60,251 bases of DNA from Candidatus Heimdallarchaeota archaeon (GCA_019058275.1 JAHLVW010000051.1:1-60251), one strand, 5' to 3'. Counted from the first letter of the stretch, positions 45,025-54,690 are shown. Numbers and translations are program-made. Notes: generated from the sequence alone by a model not told the origin.

Positions 45025-46152
45025 GTGAAGGAGTTGCTTGAAAACCAGTCTTTCGAATATGAAACATTGTGCCCTCTATGCAATAAAATCATTAAATTTA
45101 AGCTAGATGACAATGAATTAGAGAAAAACATGAAAGGTGATTTAGCAGTTCTTACCCTAGAACCACATGGGTCACCAAAACATATTCTGACTATTTATAT
45201 TAATAAAGAAAGAATCATTAAAGGAAGCTATCCATTTTTAGTAGACAAATCATTAGGGATAGGAAAAAGAGGGTTAAAATACAATCATATTGTTGATGCA
45301 ACTTCAGACCTAACAATTGAGGAAGGGAGAAATCTTGGCATAGAAGTAATTCCATATGAGGTTATAATAAATGGTGATTCAAGTAAAAATTACCCAAATG
45401 AAATTACTCCTCCAGAAATTATGAACATGATTGTTCAAAATAGAAAAATAGAAGCTAAAGCTATTTCAACTGAAAAGTTCCTTGAGACCTTTAAGAGGAT
45501 TGATTACGATAGACCAATAATTCTCAATACCATTAGTTCTCAAATGAATAAGACCTACAAAAATGCTGTGAAAGCAAAGAAGGTTTTAGCAAAAGAAAAC
45601 AAGGCATTAGCTGAAAGAATACACATTACTGATTCAAATGCATCTGGATCTATTCTAAGAACTATGGCAAAAAATGCTACTGAAATAGACAGAAAAGGAA
45701 AGGATTTGAAAGAAGTTCTGAAATATACTGACTGGCTTAGCCACTATCATCGTACTTATTTCATTGTAGATGATATTGAAAAAATCATAGGAAGCAACTT
45801 TTTAGGGAGATATTCTGGATTTTTTGGTGGTGGGCGTGGTATTAAACCCTTAATAACTTGCAATTCTGATGGTATGGGGAAAGTAGAACCGTGTAAGAAT
45901 GTTCGTACTTTTAAAGATGGAATAACTGAAATTGGTAGAATGATTAAACAAGATTTTCTTAAAAGAGACTTTGAAGGCACAATATTTCATGCAATGAGCG
46001 AAGATAATGCTTACAAATTACTTGAATATCTTAATATTATGTTTAAAGTGGATAAAAACGATTTTACCATAGAAGCTTGTTGTTCTACTTTAATAGTTAA
46101 CAGTGGACCAGGCATTTTAGGTCTGTCAATTTATCCCAAAATTAAAATTTAG
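45025..46152 (+). CDS. DegV-family protein with N-terminal Cys motif
   Basis: From about residue 90 the protein matches DegV: HIVDATSDLTIEEGRNLG, IEVIPYEVIINGD, TISSQMNKTYKNA, HITDSNASGSILR and DDIEKIIGSNFLG. DegV proteins bind a fatty acid between two lobes. The first 90 residues are additional, with CPLCNKIIKFKL (one CxxC) and a small beta domain. GTG 45025 is used, and the real start may be slightly downstream. The usual DegV Gly-rich ligand-contact region reads YSGFFGGGRGIKP. The partner of such a fatty-acid binder is unclear in an archaeon. Confidence 0.75.
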   Translation: MKELLENQSFEYETLCPLCNKIIKFKLDDNELEKNMKGDLAVLTLEPHGSPKHILTIYINKERIIKGSYPFLVDKSLGIGKRGLKYNHIVDATSDLTIEEGRNLGIEVIPYEVIINGDSSKNYPNEITPPEIMNMIVQNRKIEAKAISTEKFLETFKRIDYDRPIILNTISSQMNKTYKNAVKAKKVLAKENKALAERIHITDSNASGSILRTMAKNATEIDRKGKDLKEVLKYTDWLSHYHRTYFIVDDIEKIIGSNFLGRYSGFFGGGRGIKPLITCNSDGMGKVEPCKNVRTFKDGITEIGRMIKQDFLKRDFEGTIFHAMSEDNAYKLLEYLNIMFKVDKNDFTIEACCSTLIVNSGPGILGLSIYPKIKI

Positions 46153-46251
46153 AGGATATCTGTAACTTCTATAATTGTTATTAATTCTAAAAATTTCTTT
46201 GAGAAAGCTTTTAGGCAAACTTGACTCTCTATTATTACGAATGGGAGATGG

Positions 46252-47718
46252 ATGTTCAAACCTGAAGCAAGAAGAGCTCTGAAATACTTAGGAAATACTC
46301 GAGGAGCTATTTTTGTAACTCAGATTAAAGAATTCATCAAAAGCAAAAACTGGGAGGAAATAGGTTACAATGTTGCAGCTTTTCTTTTTCTATTGTTTAT
46401 TGGAATGTTAATTCGATTGCTTTTAGCCTATTATTTTAGAGAGAATTACTATCGTTATCCCTTAGAAATCATTTGGAACAGAAATGTAATTTTTTACCCT
46501 AATGACATTAATTTTGCTGGATATGGGGATTTCCAATCATACTATTTTTCTTGGACTCAAGCTTGGTTTGAGCAAGATTGGTATCCATTCAATGATTGGC
46601 AAGAAACAGTTACTCATAGAGATGATCCCCTCTATATGTATTCATATCCTCCATTGTTACTTTACTTTTTATTAATAATCTGGAGACCAGGTATGACCAA
46701 TCTATGGATTGCTATCCCAATGATAGTTACAGATGCTGCTTGCGCAGGCATGGTTTTCTTGATTCTCAAAGAAATAATTAAAGGAAGTAAATCCAATCTA
46801 TTTGCTTTTGTAGGAGGGATTATTATGGCGTTTTCACCTATCAATATTGTATATGTTGGAATTTACTGGTTAAACACAGGTCCTGTTACTTTGTTTACAC
46901 TGGTTGCGCTATATTTTGTGATTAAGAAGAAATGGTTCCAAGCTTTTTTCTGGTTAGCAATAGCAACAATGACAAAACAAAATGCATTATTCCTCACATA
47001 TCCAATATTTATGATAATGGTTGGAGAGAAGGTTCAACAAATGAAGTTAAAAAAAGCTATTTTTGAGAGTATTTCAGTTGGGTTAGTATTTGTTATAACT
47101 TGTTTCTTTGCAGCAATACCATGGATTTTTATCACACCTATTCAAGTTGGAGCCCACATGTTATATCCGGGTCAAATGCTAATGCTCAATACAACAATTC
47201 TTGAGCCAACAATTCGAAAAGCAATTTCCTTTTCTTGGTCATTATTACAACTTGGAGTTGATGGATTCTTTCTTGATATAATTGCTTTTTTGCTTAACTC
47301 CATGTTACTAATGATTATAGCAGCAACAGCTATTACAATTCCAATGTTTTGGAGGAGCTATAAAGGAAAGTTAGATGAAATTGAATTCTTCGAGTGGATA
47401 TCAATCTATACAATAATAACACATATTTTCATGCCAAGGGGCGTTTACAAATTCTATAGTGCATATTACATGCCAATTCTATTAATAGCGTTAATAGGAA
47501 CACTTCTTTATTATAGTGAAAAAATCATCTCTTCAATATTTTTAATGTTCATAGTGATTTGCGTATTTATGGGATTAAGCATCTGGCACTTAACAATTGA
47601 TCGTTACTTTACTCCTGTTCTTTTGGCTTTAGTATGTTTGATTATTGGTTTCCTAACAGGTTTACGTGGTTCATTCAAATATTTAGAAAGAAAAGATCAT
47701 CTGAAAATACCTTTTTAA
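46252..47718 (+). CDS. GT-C-like multi-pass membrane protein
   Basis: The 488-aa protein has about ten membrane helices. An extracytoplasmic loop after the first helix contains GYGDFQSYYFSW and then THRDDPLYMYSYPPLL, in the position where GT-C glycosyltransferases carry the catalytic acid and Tyr/Pro-rich motif. Together with TKQNALFLTYP and repeated hydrophobic spans this suggests a dolichyl-phosphate-sugar-dependent transferase of the PMT/GT39 or related group. Family membership is inferred from topology. GGGAG precedes the ATG. Confidence 0.55.
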   Translation: MFKPEARRALKYLGNTRGAIFVTQIKEFIKSKNWEEIGYNVAAFLFLLFIGMLIRLLLAYYFRENYYRYPLEIIWNRNVIFYPNDINFAGYGDFQSYYFSWTQAWFEQDWYPFNDWQETVTHRDDPLYMYSYPPLLLYFLLIIWRPGMTNLWIAIPMIVTDAACAGMVFLILKEIIKGSKSNLFAFVGGIIMAFSPINIVYVGIYWLNTGPVTLFTLVALYFVIKKKWFQAFFWLAIATMTKQNALFLTYPIFMIMVGEKVQQMKLKKAIFESISVGLVFVITCFFAAIPWIFITPIQVGAHMLYPGQMLMLNTTILEPTIRKAISFSWSLLQLGVDGFFLDIIAFLLNSMLLMIIAATAITIPMFWRSYKGKLDEIEFFEWISIYTIITHIFMPRGVYKFYSAYYMPILLIALIGTLLYYSEKIISSIFLMFIVICVFMGLSIWHLTIDRYFTPVLLALVCLIIGFLTGLRGSFKYLERKDHLKIPF

Positions 47719-47810
47719 TATCATCAGTTTTTTTCTAAAAGGCAAGAAACAATTTTATAAACTAGAATTAATATTTACATGTTGCTCAGAAAAAGGACGA
47801 TTGAAAGATT

Positions 47811-49181
47811 ATGACTAAGAAGAAATCTAGTTGCCTACACCCAATTGATTGGCGTTATGGCAGCGAGGAAATGAGAGATATTTTTTCTCGAGAAAAGAGA
47901 TTAGAGTTATTACTAAAGGTTGAAGCAGCAATTGCATATGGACATGCCATGGTCGGGAATATTCCAAAGAAAGCAGCAGAAGAAATCGAGAAAAAAGCCT
48001 CACTAAAATATGTGAAAATTAAACGAGTAGATGAAATTGAAAGTGAAATCTCACATGATATTGCATCTGTTGTTCGAGCTTTTGCTGAGCAGTGTGGAGA
48101 ATATGGAAGATTCATTCACTTAGGAGCTACTAGCAATGATATTATTGACACTGCTGAAGCAGTAAGAACAAAAGAAGCTCTAGGATTAGTCGAAGAAAAA
48201 ATTATCAAGGTAATTAAAAATCTGATTTCAATCATTAAAGAACATAAAAATACTGTCTGTGTAGGACGAACACATGGGTCACAAGCAGTTCCTTATTCTT
48301 TTGGTCATAAAATCGCTATTTGGCTTGATGAAATGGTTCGACACCTAGAAAACATACGTAACCTTTCAAAGAACCGAGTAATGGGTAAACTTTCTGGAGC
48401 AGTAGGTACAAGAGCAGCATATGGCGTTCATGCAGATAGGATTGTTCAAATGGCTATGGATAAGCTAGGCATAAAACCAGCAATAATCAGTCATCAATTG
48501 GTTTCAAGAGAAGTAATTGCAGAAGTTCTAATAGAATTGATTCTACTTGCTTGCTCATTAGACAAGTTTGCTACTGAAGTTAGGAATTTGCAAAGAACTG
48601 AAATTGGTGAAGTTTCTGAACCATTCCATTCTAAAAAACAAGTTGGTTCAAGTACAATGAGTCATAAAAGAGATCCTGAGAAAAGTGAAAGAATCAGCTC
48701 ATTAGCTAGACTTATGAGAGGTTATACAACACCTGTTCTAGAAAACATCATCACATGGCACGAACGTGATTTAGCGAATAGTGCTAATGAGAGATACATT
48801 TACCCAGAGATTTTCTTAACAATTGATCAAATGCTCGTTGATTTTGATTTTGTTACAGGTGGTTTAGTTGTAAAAATGGAACAGATGAAAAAGAATCTTG
48901 AGATATCTAAAGGTCTAGTAATGGCAGAAGCAATCATGACGGAATTAGCTAAAAATGGTATGAATAGGCAAGAAGCACATGAATTGCTAAGACAAAACTC
49001 TATGGAATCTATAGAGAAAGACAAACATCTGTTTGAAATTCTTAAAGTAAACAAAAAGATTGCAGAATATCTGCCCAAAAATGAACTAAAAGAAATCTTT
49101 GACTCGCCTGAAAATTACTTGGGAACAGCGAAAGAACAAATAGAAGTAGTGTTACTTGTAGCCGAAAAAGCAATAAAATAG
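47811..49181 (+). CDS. purB: Adenylosuccinate lyase
   Basis: The signature loop of the fumarase/aspartase superfamily reads GSSTMSHKRDPEKSE (usual form GSSxMPxKxNP); the conserved Pro is Ser and the Asn is Asp here. The catalytic His regions TSNDIIDTAEAV and GRTHGSQAVPYSFGHK are intact. PurB splits adenylosuccinate and SAICAR in purine synthesis. The 456-aa length is normal. The loop substitutions leave the call firm but merit a check. Confidence 0.9.
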   Translation: MTKKKSSCLHPIDWRYGSEEMRDIFSREKRLELLLKVEAAIAYGHAMVGNIPKKAAEEIEKKASLKYVKIKRVDEIESEISHDIASVVRAFAEQCGEYGRFIHLGATSNDIIDTAEAVRTKEALGLVEEKIIKVIKNLISIIKEHKNTVCVGRTHGSQAVPYSFGHKIAIWLDEMVRHLENIRNLSKNRVMGKLSGAVGTRAAYGVHADRIVQMAMDKLGIKPAIISHQLVSREVIAEVLIELILLACSLDKFATEVRNLQRTEIGEVSEPFHSKKQVGSSTMSHKRDPEKSERISSLARLMRGYTTPVLENIITWHERDLANSANERYIYPEIFLTIDQMLVDFDFVTGGLVVKMEQMKKNLEISKGLVMAEAIMTELAKNGMNRQEAHELLRQNSMESIEKDKHLFEILKVNKKIAEYLPKNELKEIFDSPENYLGTAKEQIEVVLLVAEKAIK

Positions 49182-49304
49182 TGTCTTTATTCCCTATGAT
49201 AATGCTTTCTCTGTTTAAATACACAAAAGATAAAATAGAGAGAATGATTTAGAGAGATGATGATGTCTTACTCTTAAAAGCAATTTCCATGAGGGAAAAC
49301 CAAA

Positions 49305-50363
49305 TTGATCACTTTCATTGAACACGATGATTATTACAAACATAAAATGCCTCAGATTTTAGAAAGTCCGAGAAGACTAAAGGTTATCATCAAGGCAATA
49401 AATGAATGTAAAATTTTAGATCAACCAGATGTAAAAACAGTATCGCCCGAACCAATTAAGGAAACGGATTTATACACAATACATTCTGATCAATTAGTTG
49501 ACATTGTAAAGCATGGTAGTATGGTAGGTTTAACAGCTATTACTGGAGATACCATAACAAATGAGCATACATTTAAAGCTGCATTACGAGCTGCTGGAGG
49601 AGCAAAACTTGCTGGTGAAATCGCTTTAAAACAACCAAATAATGTTGCCTATGCTTTAACTAGACCACCAGGTCATCATGCAACAAGAACCAATGCAATG
49701 GGATTCTGTTTCTTTAATAATATCTCTTATGCTGCTAATTACCTTATTAAAGAAAAAAAGGTGAAACGAATAGCCATAATCGATTATGATAATCATTACG
49801 GAAACGGAACAGCTGACTTGTTTTACGATAGAAATGATGTCCTTACTATTTCATTGCATTCTGACCCACATGTTAGTTTTCCTTATCAAGGGAGACCAAC
49901 TGAAATTGGTGAAAGAGAGGGAGAAGGTTATAACATTTGTATACCATTACCTGTTCAAATTGGTGATAGAGAGTATTTACAAGCATTTGACAAAATTGTA
50001 CCTACTGTTATTCGCGACTATAAGCCAGAGTTAATTCTTGTTTCTGCAGGATATGATGGGCTTAAAGATGATCCTTATGGATACTTGAGTCTTTCAGTTT
50101 ATGGGTTCCAAGCAATTGCTGAAAGGATAAATGATTTAGCAAAAGAAGTATGTGAAGGAAAAATAGCTCACACACTAGAAGGGGGATATAAATTCGATGA
50201 ACTTGGTAATGCATTTTTAGCTAGCATTTCACCTTTTGTTAAAAATTATACTTTTGATAAAGACATCAGTAAGAAACTAACATCAAGCGGAAATAAAACT
50301 CAACTAAAAGAAACGTTGGTTGAAATAAAGAGAGTCTTGAAACCATACTGGCGTATAGATTAA
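49305..50363 (+). CDS. Histone deacetylase superfamily (class II/AcuC-like) protein
   Basis: The catalytic His pair is in RPPGHHATRTNAMGFC, Zn ligands are Asp and His in DYDNHYGNGT, the third ligand Asp in SAGYDGLKDDP, and the Tyr region is EGGYKF. All catalytic positions are kept, so it should be an active Zn-dependent amidohydrolase. Substrates could be acetylated lysines or acetylpolyamines. TTG 49305 is the start, with GAGG nearby. It is followed after 13 nt by the AroD-like gene, likely one transcript. Confidence 0.9.
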   Translation: MITFIEHDDYYKHKMPQILESPRRLKVIIKAINECKILDQPDVKTVSPEPIKETDLYTIHSDQLVDIVKHGSMVGLTAITGDTITNEHTFKAALRAAGGAKLAGEIALKQPNNVAYALTRPPGHHATRTNAMGFCFFNNISYAANYLIKEKKVKRIAIIDYDNHYGNGTADLFYDRNDVLTISLHSDPHVSFPYQGRPTEIGEREGEGYNICIPLPVQIGDREYLQAFDKIVPTVIRDYKPELILVSAGYDGLKDDPYGYLSLSVYGFQAIAERINDLAKEVCEGKIAHTLEGGYKFDELGNAFLASISPFVKNYTFDKDISKKLTSSGNKTQLKETLVEIKRVLKPYWRID

Positions 50364-50376
50364 CAAGGAGCTCAAT

Positions 50377-51066
50377 ATGAAACTTATAAAAAAAGCTGAC
50401 AGCACTATATGTTGTTTAATTCCTAAAGATGACTTCCCAAAAGCAATCCTACTTACAAATATTGCTAAAGAAGAAGGAGCAGCATTTGTTGAAATAAGAG
50501 TTCCCATAGAGCAAACTAACTTTGAAAACTTCAATCTCGCAGAGCTAAAAGTGTATACAATTCTAAGTATTGAACCTCTCGAGTATTTGCAAAAGTCAAA
50601 CAAAGTAATTTCTGATCAATTGAAAGTTATGATTAATCTACAACCAAACTACATTGAGCTAAATAGCAGTTTAGAAGGAAATACAATTCAAGAATTAAGT
50701 AAATATGCAAATGAAAAACAAGTTGGAGTTATTATCTCCAAATATTTTGATGAATTTCCAAAAAAGAAAACATTACTCCAGCAATTTAAAGAATTGCAAA
50801 TTGCAAAATCAGATATCATCAAAATTATTGCACCAGCAGAGAATGAATTTGATGCAAATGAAATGCTCCAATTGTATAAAAGTAAAAAAGATTACAAATT
50901 AGTAGCATTATGTTCTAAGGAAAGTGGAAAGTTTTCACAATTATTAGCGCCAATTTTAGGAGCTGAGTTCACTTATGGCTATATAAGTAGAAAAAGTGAT
51001 GAAGCGCAAATTCCTCTAAATATACTAAAACAAAATTTAGAAGTACTTTATCGAACCTTAATGTAA
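50377..51066 (+). CDS. Type I 3-dehydroquinate dehydratase-like protein, probably divergent
   Basis: The barrel pattern of type I DHQ dehydratase is present: AAFVEIRVP at strand 2, the Schiff-base Lys candidate in DIIKIIAPA, and a C-terminal ILGAEFTYGYIS followed by AQIPL (normally S-x-T-x-A/G and ApGQ). The segment that normally holds the catalytic His (S-x-H-D-F) reads SKYFDEFP, and the substrate-binding G-x-x-SR segment reads SGKFSQLL. So the fold is kept but catalysis is doubtful. AAGGAG precedes ATG 50377. It may have a new role; no other shikimate gene is near. Confidence 0.55.
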   Translation: MKLIKKADSTICCLIPKDDFPKAILLTNIAKEEGAAFVEIRVPIEQTNFENFNLAELKVYTILSIEPLEYLQKSNKVISDQLKVMINLQPNYIELNSSLEGNTIQELSKYANEKQVGVIISKYFDEFPKKKTLLQQFKELQIAKSDIIKIIAPAENEFDANEMLQLYKSKKDYKLVALCSKESGKFSQLLAPILGAEFTYGYISRKSDEAQIPLNILKQNLEVLYRTLM

Positions 51067-51100
51067 AGAAAAATAAAGAATGGTAATGAGAATAAACAAC

Positions 51101-51940
51101 CTAATCCTCAAATTTCTTGTACATTCTTAAAACCTGGGAAAGAGCAATTGGTTTTCCATTAACTAAAGTATTAATCTCAGTTTCTTCAGCTAAACCACTG
51201 CTATGGAGCTTTGGGAGAAAAACTTCTTCGACTTGGAAAACTCCTGCTTCAGAGAGCATCATTATATTAATTCTAAGAGGTTTATTTTTATTTCCTTTAG
51301 TTATTTCGACACGCTGAATGCTCAAAGCTGAAATGGAATGGATATCAATTTTTCCCATATCATACGGTTTGCGACTACGTCCCTCGCACATGTCTAGTCC
51401 GTCAGCAATAGTAACAAAACCTGCTTCTGGTGTTAAACATTTAATATCCTCATCATGGGCTAATATTGCATGTTGAATGTGTGATAGAATATCTAGTCTT
51501 TTTTCTGCATTAGGATACATCTTTTTCAATTTACCATAAAGAAGATCTTTTGCCATAAGAGATGATGATAACTCATGAAAATGCCTGTGGATGACATGAC
51601 CAACATCGTGAAGGTAGCAGGCTGCAAGGCATAATACTGCAACATCATCTAAATCACCAATATCCTGCTTAATAATGGCTGGTTGTATTTCTTCACTTAT
51701 TACTTCAAGAATTTGTAGAAGATTTCTACATACAATTGTTACATGGTCTAATCCGTGGTCAGTGTATCCTAGGTACTTGACTGCTAACCGATTTGATGCC
51801 TTAATTGAACCTTGTATTTCGGAAGCAGTGGTTAGAAAATTCCACATACCCTTTCCTTTCTTAAATCCTTGTTGATCCAATAATTCAGTTACTTCTTGAG
51901 AGACTTTAGCTCTGTCTACTACTTGCAATTTTTTCCTCAC
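51101..51940 (-). CDS. HD-domain phosphohydrolase
   Basis: The metal ligands include H66 in GLDHVTIV, the HD pair in HDVGH (111-115), and further His at HRHFHE and HAILAHDED. The pattern is that of HD-domain hydrolases of nucleotides or phosphoesters. ADGLDMCEGRSRKP near residue 190 is a conserved-looking loop. It is convergent with the AroD-like gene. The exact substrate is unknown. Confidence 0.8.
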   Translation of the reverse strand: MRKKLQVVDRAKVSQEVTELLDQQGFKKGKGMWNFLTTASEIQGSIKASNRLAVKYLGYTDHGLDHVTIVCRNLLQILEVISEEIQPAIIKQDIGDLDDVAVLCLAACYLHDVGHVIHRHFHELSSSLMAKDLLYGKLKKMYPNAEKRLDILSHIQHAILAHDEDIKCLTPEAGFVTIADGLDMCEGRSRKPYDMGKIDIHSISALSIQRVEITKGNKNKPLRINIMMLSEAGVFQVEEVFLPKLHSSGLAEETEINTLVNGKPIALSQVLRMYKKFED

Positions 51941-52195
51941 CTGTTAAGCAAATACTAGATAATTGATAGAAGAAGTTTTATTCTTCAAGTATTTTTACTA
52001 TTCGATAGGGGAAGGATAACGAAAAAGAGTGTAAAAAACGAGTTTTTCAACAAAAAACTCACAAATAAACTAGAAATAAGCGCCTCAACAAGAAAAAATG
52101 GTTGATTATTTGAGCAATAAAATGTCACTTTCGAAACTCTTTTTTTATGTTAATTTACTATTTATGTGGAATCAGAAAAGAAAACGTGAATAAAT

Positions 52196-52912
52196 ATGTT
52201 AGTAGAATGTTATCTTGTAGACGAAGAAGGCGGAGAAAATAAAGTAGAACCCAGTGAACTGAAGATTACTCATAAGACCTTACTTATTATTGTACATCAC
52301 GATGACCATTATATCTATGTCTTCAAAGGAGCAAATGTTTCCATAGTTCAGAAGTTCGCTTCTGCTAGAAGAGCATCTGGCATGAGATTACAACATGGTT
52401 ATAAAATTAGGCATATTGAAGAAGCAGAAGGAATGACTGAAGCAGATCTTGAACTTTTAGCGCACTTTGGTGGAATTATTGATGATGCAGGAGCACCTGT
52501 AAAAGTAGCAAAGGAAAAAGCTGTTCCAGCTAAACTCAAAACACCAAAAGCTCCTCCTATGAAAACATTTGCAGCTAAAAAAACAACCACTACAACAACA
52601 AAGAAACCAGCTGCAGTAAAAGTAAAAACAAAAGCTATAGCACTTGAAGATCTACCACCTAAATTATCTAAAGTAGTCAAGACAATGATGAGTTTGGAAC
52701 CACCTGAGGGATCCAGTTGTGATTATATTTTAGCAGGTACAAAATTATACATCATTCTTGGTGAAAATAAAACTGATTTAAGAAAGGGACACTTCAAATT
52801 AGAAGAAATCTCAACACTACCAGAAGGAGTTTTTCCAGCAGAGAATTACTATCCAAGAATTTTGGTAGCAAATCAGAAAGTCTTAGGAGTCGAATTGTGG
52901 GCTCGACGTTAA
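52196..52912 (+). CDS. Two-domain hypothetical protein, faint gelsolin-like pattern, Thr/Lys linker
   Basis: Residues 1-80 read LLIIVHHDDHYIYVFKGANV followed by SIVQKFASARRASGMRLQHG, a strand-strand-helix order like a gelsolin/ADF-H unit (hydrophobic strand, W/Y-x-G-x, Lys/Ala-rich helix). A basic Thr/Lys/Ala linker (about 105-150, including KKTTTTTTKK) leads to a second domain (about 155-238: SSCDYILAGTKLYIILGENK). Gelsolin-like actin regulators exist in Asgard archaea, but this match is suggestive only. The gene lies 140 nt before the small GTPase, in the same direction. Confidence 0.35.
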   Translation: MLVECYLVDEEGGENKVEPSELKITHKTLLIIVHHDDHYIYVFKGANVSIVQKFASARRASGMRLQHGYKIRHIEEAEGMTEADLELLAHFGGIIDDAGAPVKVAKEKAVPAKLKTPKAPPMKTFAAKKTTTTTTKKPAAVKVKTKAIALEDLPPKLSKVVKTMMSLEPPEGSSCDYILAGTKLYIILGENKTDLRKGHFKLEEISTLPEGVFPAENYYPRILVANQKVLGVELWARR

Positions 52913-53051
52913 TTAAGGAATTTGAAGATATTCAAAATGTCATATAACAAATGACTAATATAATAAATAAGCTACAATTGTAACAGTTGAATAGATCAAA
53001 AGTAAGGAGAGGAACAAGATTTCAAAACCAAGAGTACCAAGATATAAGCAC

Positions 53052-53627
53052 TTGTTTAAGGTAATTATAGTTGGTGCTGGAAAAGTAGGAAAGACAAGTT
53101 TAACAATACGATTTGCAGAAGATCGTTTTAGGGAGTCTTATCTACCTACACTTGGAGTAGATTTCTTAGCTAAGAGCCTCACAATCAATGATGCAATAAT
53201 TAAACTACAATTGTGGGATACTGGAGGACAAGAATTCGTAATGTCTCTCCTACCTTTCTATTTCTCAGGAGCAGCAGCAGGAGTTTTAGTTTATGATATA
53301 ACCAATAGAAACTCATTCAATAGTTTAGATTATTGGCTAAAACAAATCCGACAGAATGCTGGAAATGTTCCTGTTGTTCTAGTAGGTAACAAAATTGACA
53401 TTGCTGATCAAAGGAAAGTATCATCAGAAGAAGCACAAACTTTTGCTACTAAGAAAAACCTCATTTATTTGGAAACTTCAGCAAAAACAGGTGTACGCGT
53501 ACCGGATCTCTTTGAAGGTCTTGTTAAAGTAATTATGGATAATGAAGCCAAAAAAGTTAAACAAAAAGAAAAAGCTGATAAACCAGCAGAGGAAGAAGAC
53601 GAGTTTAATTTCTGGCAAAAAGCGTAA
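53052..53627 (+). CDS. Ras/Rab-like small GTPase
   Basis: All G-boxes are intact: P-loop GAGKVGKTS (residues 8-16 from TTG 53052), switch I Thr in YLPTLGVDF, G3 WDTGGQE, G4 NKID and G5 ETSAK. The DTGGQE form is shared with Arf/Rag-type GTPases. The C-terminus is acidic (EEEDEFNFW) and lacks a prenylation Cys. The frame is open upstream, and a GGAGAGG (53006-53012) sits 6 nt before an in-frame ATT at 53019, giving ISKPRVPRYKHL ahead. That extension matches how many Asgard small GTPases begin, so the real start may be this unusual ATT. Confidence 0.92.
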   Translation: MFKVIIVGAGKVGKTSLTIRFAEDRFRESYLPTLGVDFLAKSLTINDAIIKLQLWDTGGQEFVMSLLPFYFSGAAAGVLVYDITNRNSFNSLDYWLKQIRQNAGNVPVVLVGNKIDIADQRKVSSEEAQTFATKKNLIYLETSAKTGVRVPDLFEGLVKVIMDNEAKKVKQKEKADKPAEEEDEFNFWQKA

Positions 53628-53642
53628 TTCAAAAATAGCTTC

Positions 53643-54440
53643 TTATTTTGGTAATTTTACATCTTTAATTGATTTTGCTTTTACCCAAATGGTTTCACTA
53701 AAACGTTCCCACAACTCAGCGAAACTCTGATTATCAGACCAAGTTGCCATGATTCCTAATTCGATTCCTCCTTCAAGTTGAGCATAAGTGCCTTGGAGGA
53801 TTTCTTTGGAGTCAATAATTACCCAGATGGCGTGAAAATTCTCAGAGATACGAACTTGAGTAAATTTAGACAGTGCTTTTAGGACATTAACTTCATTTGG
53901 GTTATCGATACCATCTTCACCGGTTAATATCTTGATGCTTTTCAAATGACCACTAGCTTCATTTAAAACTTGATCAATACCATAAAGGTGTAAATCAAAG
54001 GGACTATCAATGCCAATATAAACATCTTCATTAGCGTCCATAACCATCTCTTTTATTTTGCTAAAGACTGCTTGTGAACCTCGTAAAATCCACATTTCAG
54101 GAATGAAAGTTTTTTTGCTTCGCTCATATAAAGCAAATAATTTATCCTCAGTTTTTTTAAAAGCTTGCTCATAATCATTCCTCATGTCTTTCATTACTGA
54201 ATCAGGTGAACGAGGACGATAACGATTTGTACTAGTATCACTCTCTTGAGCAAGAACTAATCCCTTTTTCTTCAAACTATCTATAACAGAATAAACTTTG
54301 TTTGGAGGTACACCGCTAGCTTGTGAAATTTCAGAAGCTGTAGCTACACCTAGACCAACTAAAGCAGTATAGATCTTTGCTTGGTATTCATTGAAGCCTA
54401 ATTTTTTTAGTTCTTCAATTATTTCTGCGGTGAAGCTCAT
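53643..54440 (-). CDS. TrmB-family transcriptional regulator
   Basis: An N-terminal winged helix (LKKLGFNEYQAKIYTALVGL, then ATASEISQASGVPPNKVYSV) is followed by a helix and a PLD-like sensor domain (about 105-265, including EMWILRGSQAVFSKI and IWVIIDSKEIL). This is the standard TrmB layout, where the C-terminal domain binds a sugar or other ligand. At 265 aa it is of usual size. It is convergent with the small GTPase, with a gap of about 15 nt. Confidence 0.88.
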   Translation of the reverse strand: MSFTAEIIEELKKLGFNEYQAKIYTALVGLGVATASEISQASGVPPNKVYSVIDSLKKKGLVLAQESDTSTNRYRPRSPDSVMKDMRNDYEQAFKKTEDKLFALYERSKKTFIPEMWILRGSQAVFSKIKEMVMDANEDVYIGIDSPFDLHLYGIDQVLNEASGHLKSIKILTGEDGIDNPNEVNVLKALSKFTQVRISENFHAIWVIIDSKEILQGTYAQLEGGIELGIMATWSDNQSFAELWERFSETIWVKAKSIKDVKLPK

Positions 54441-54690
54441 TCATTTACCACCATGGTAGTATATGGACTCCTACCATAAAAGCATTTTCGTTTAAAATAG
54501 TTGCGAAAAGAACAAAATTTAAGGGAAAAAACAGCAAAAACCAGCCTATATGATAAGAAAAAATATCATACATTGGTAATAGCTTGGCAATATTGGCATA
54601 TACTTGTAAAGGTACTTGTACGACTATATCGGTAATATCGGACTTTATAATAGAATGAGGAGAATAGTAACATACCTCACCTCGATAACT

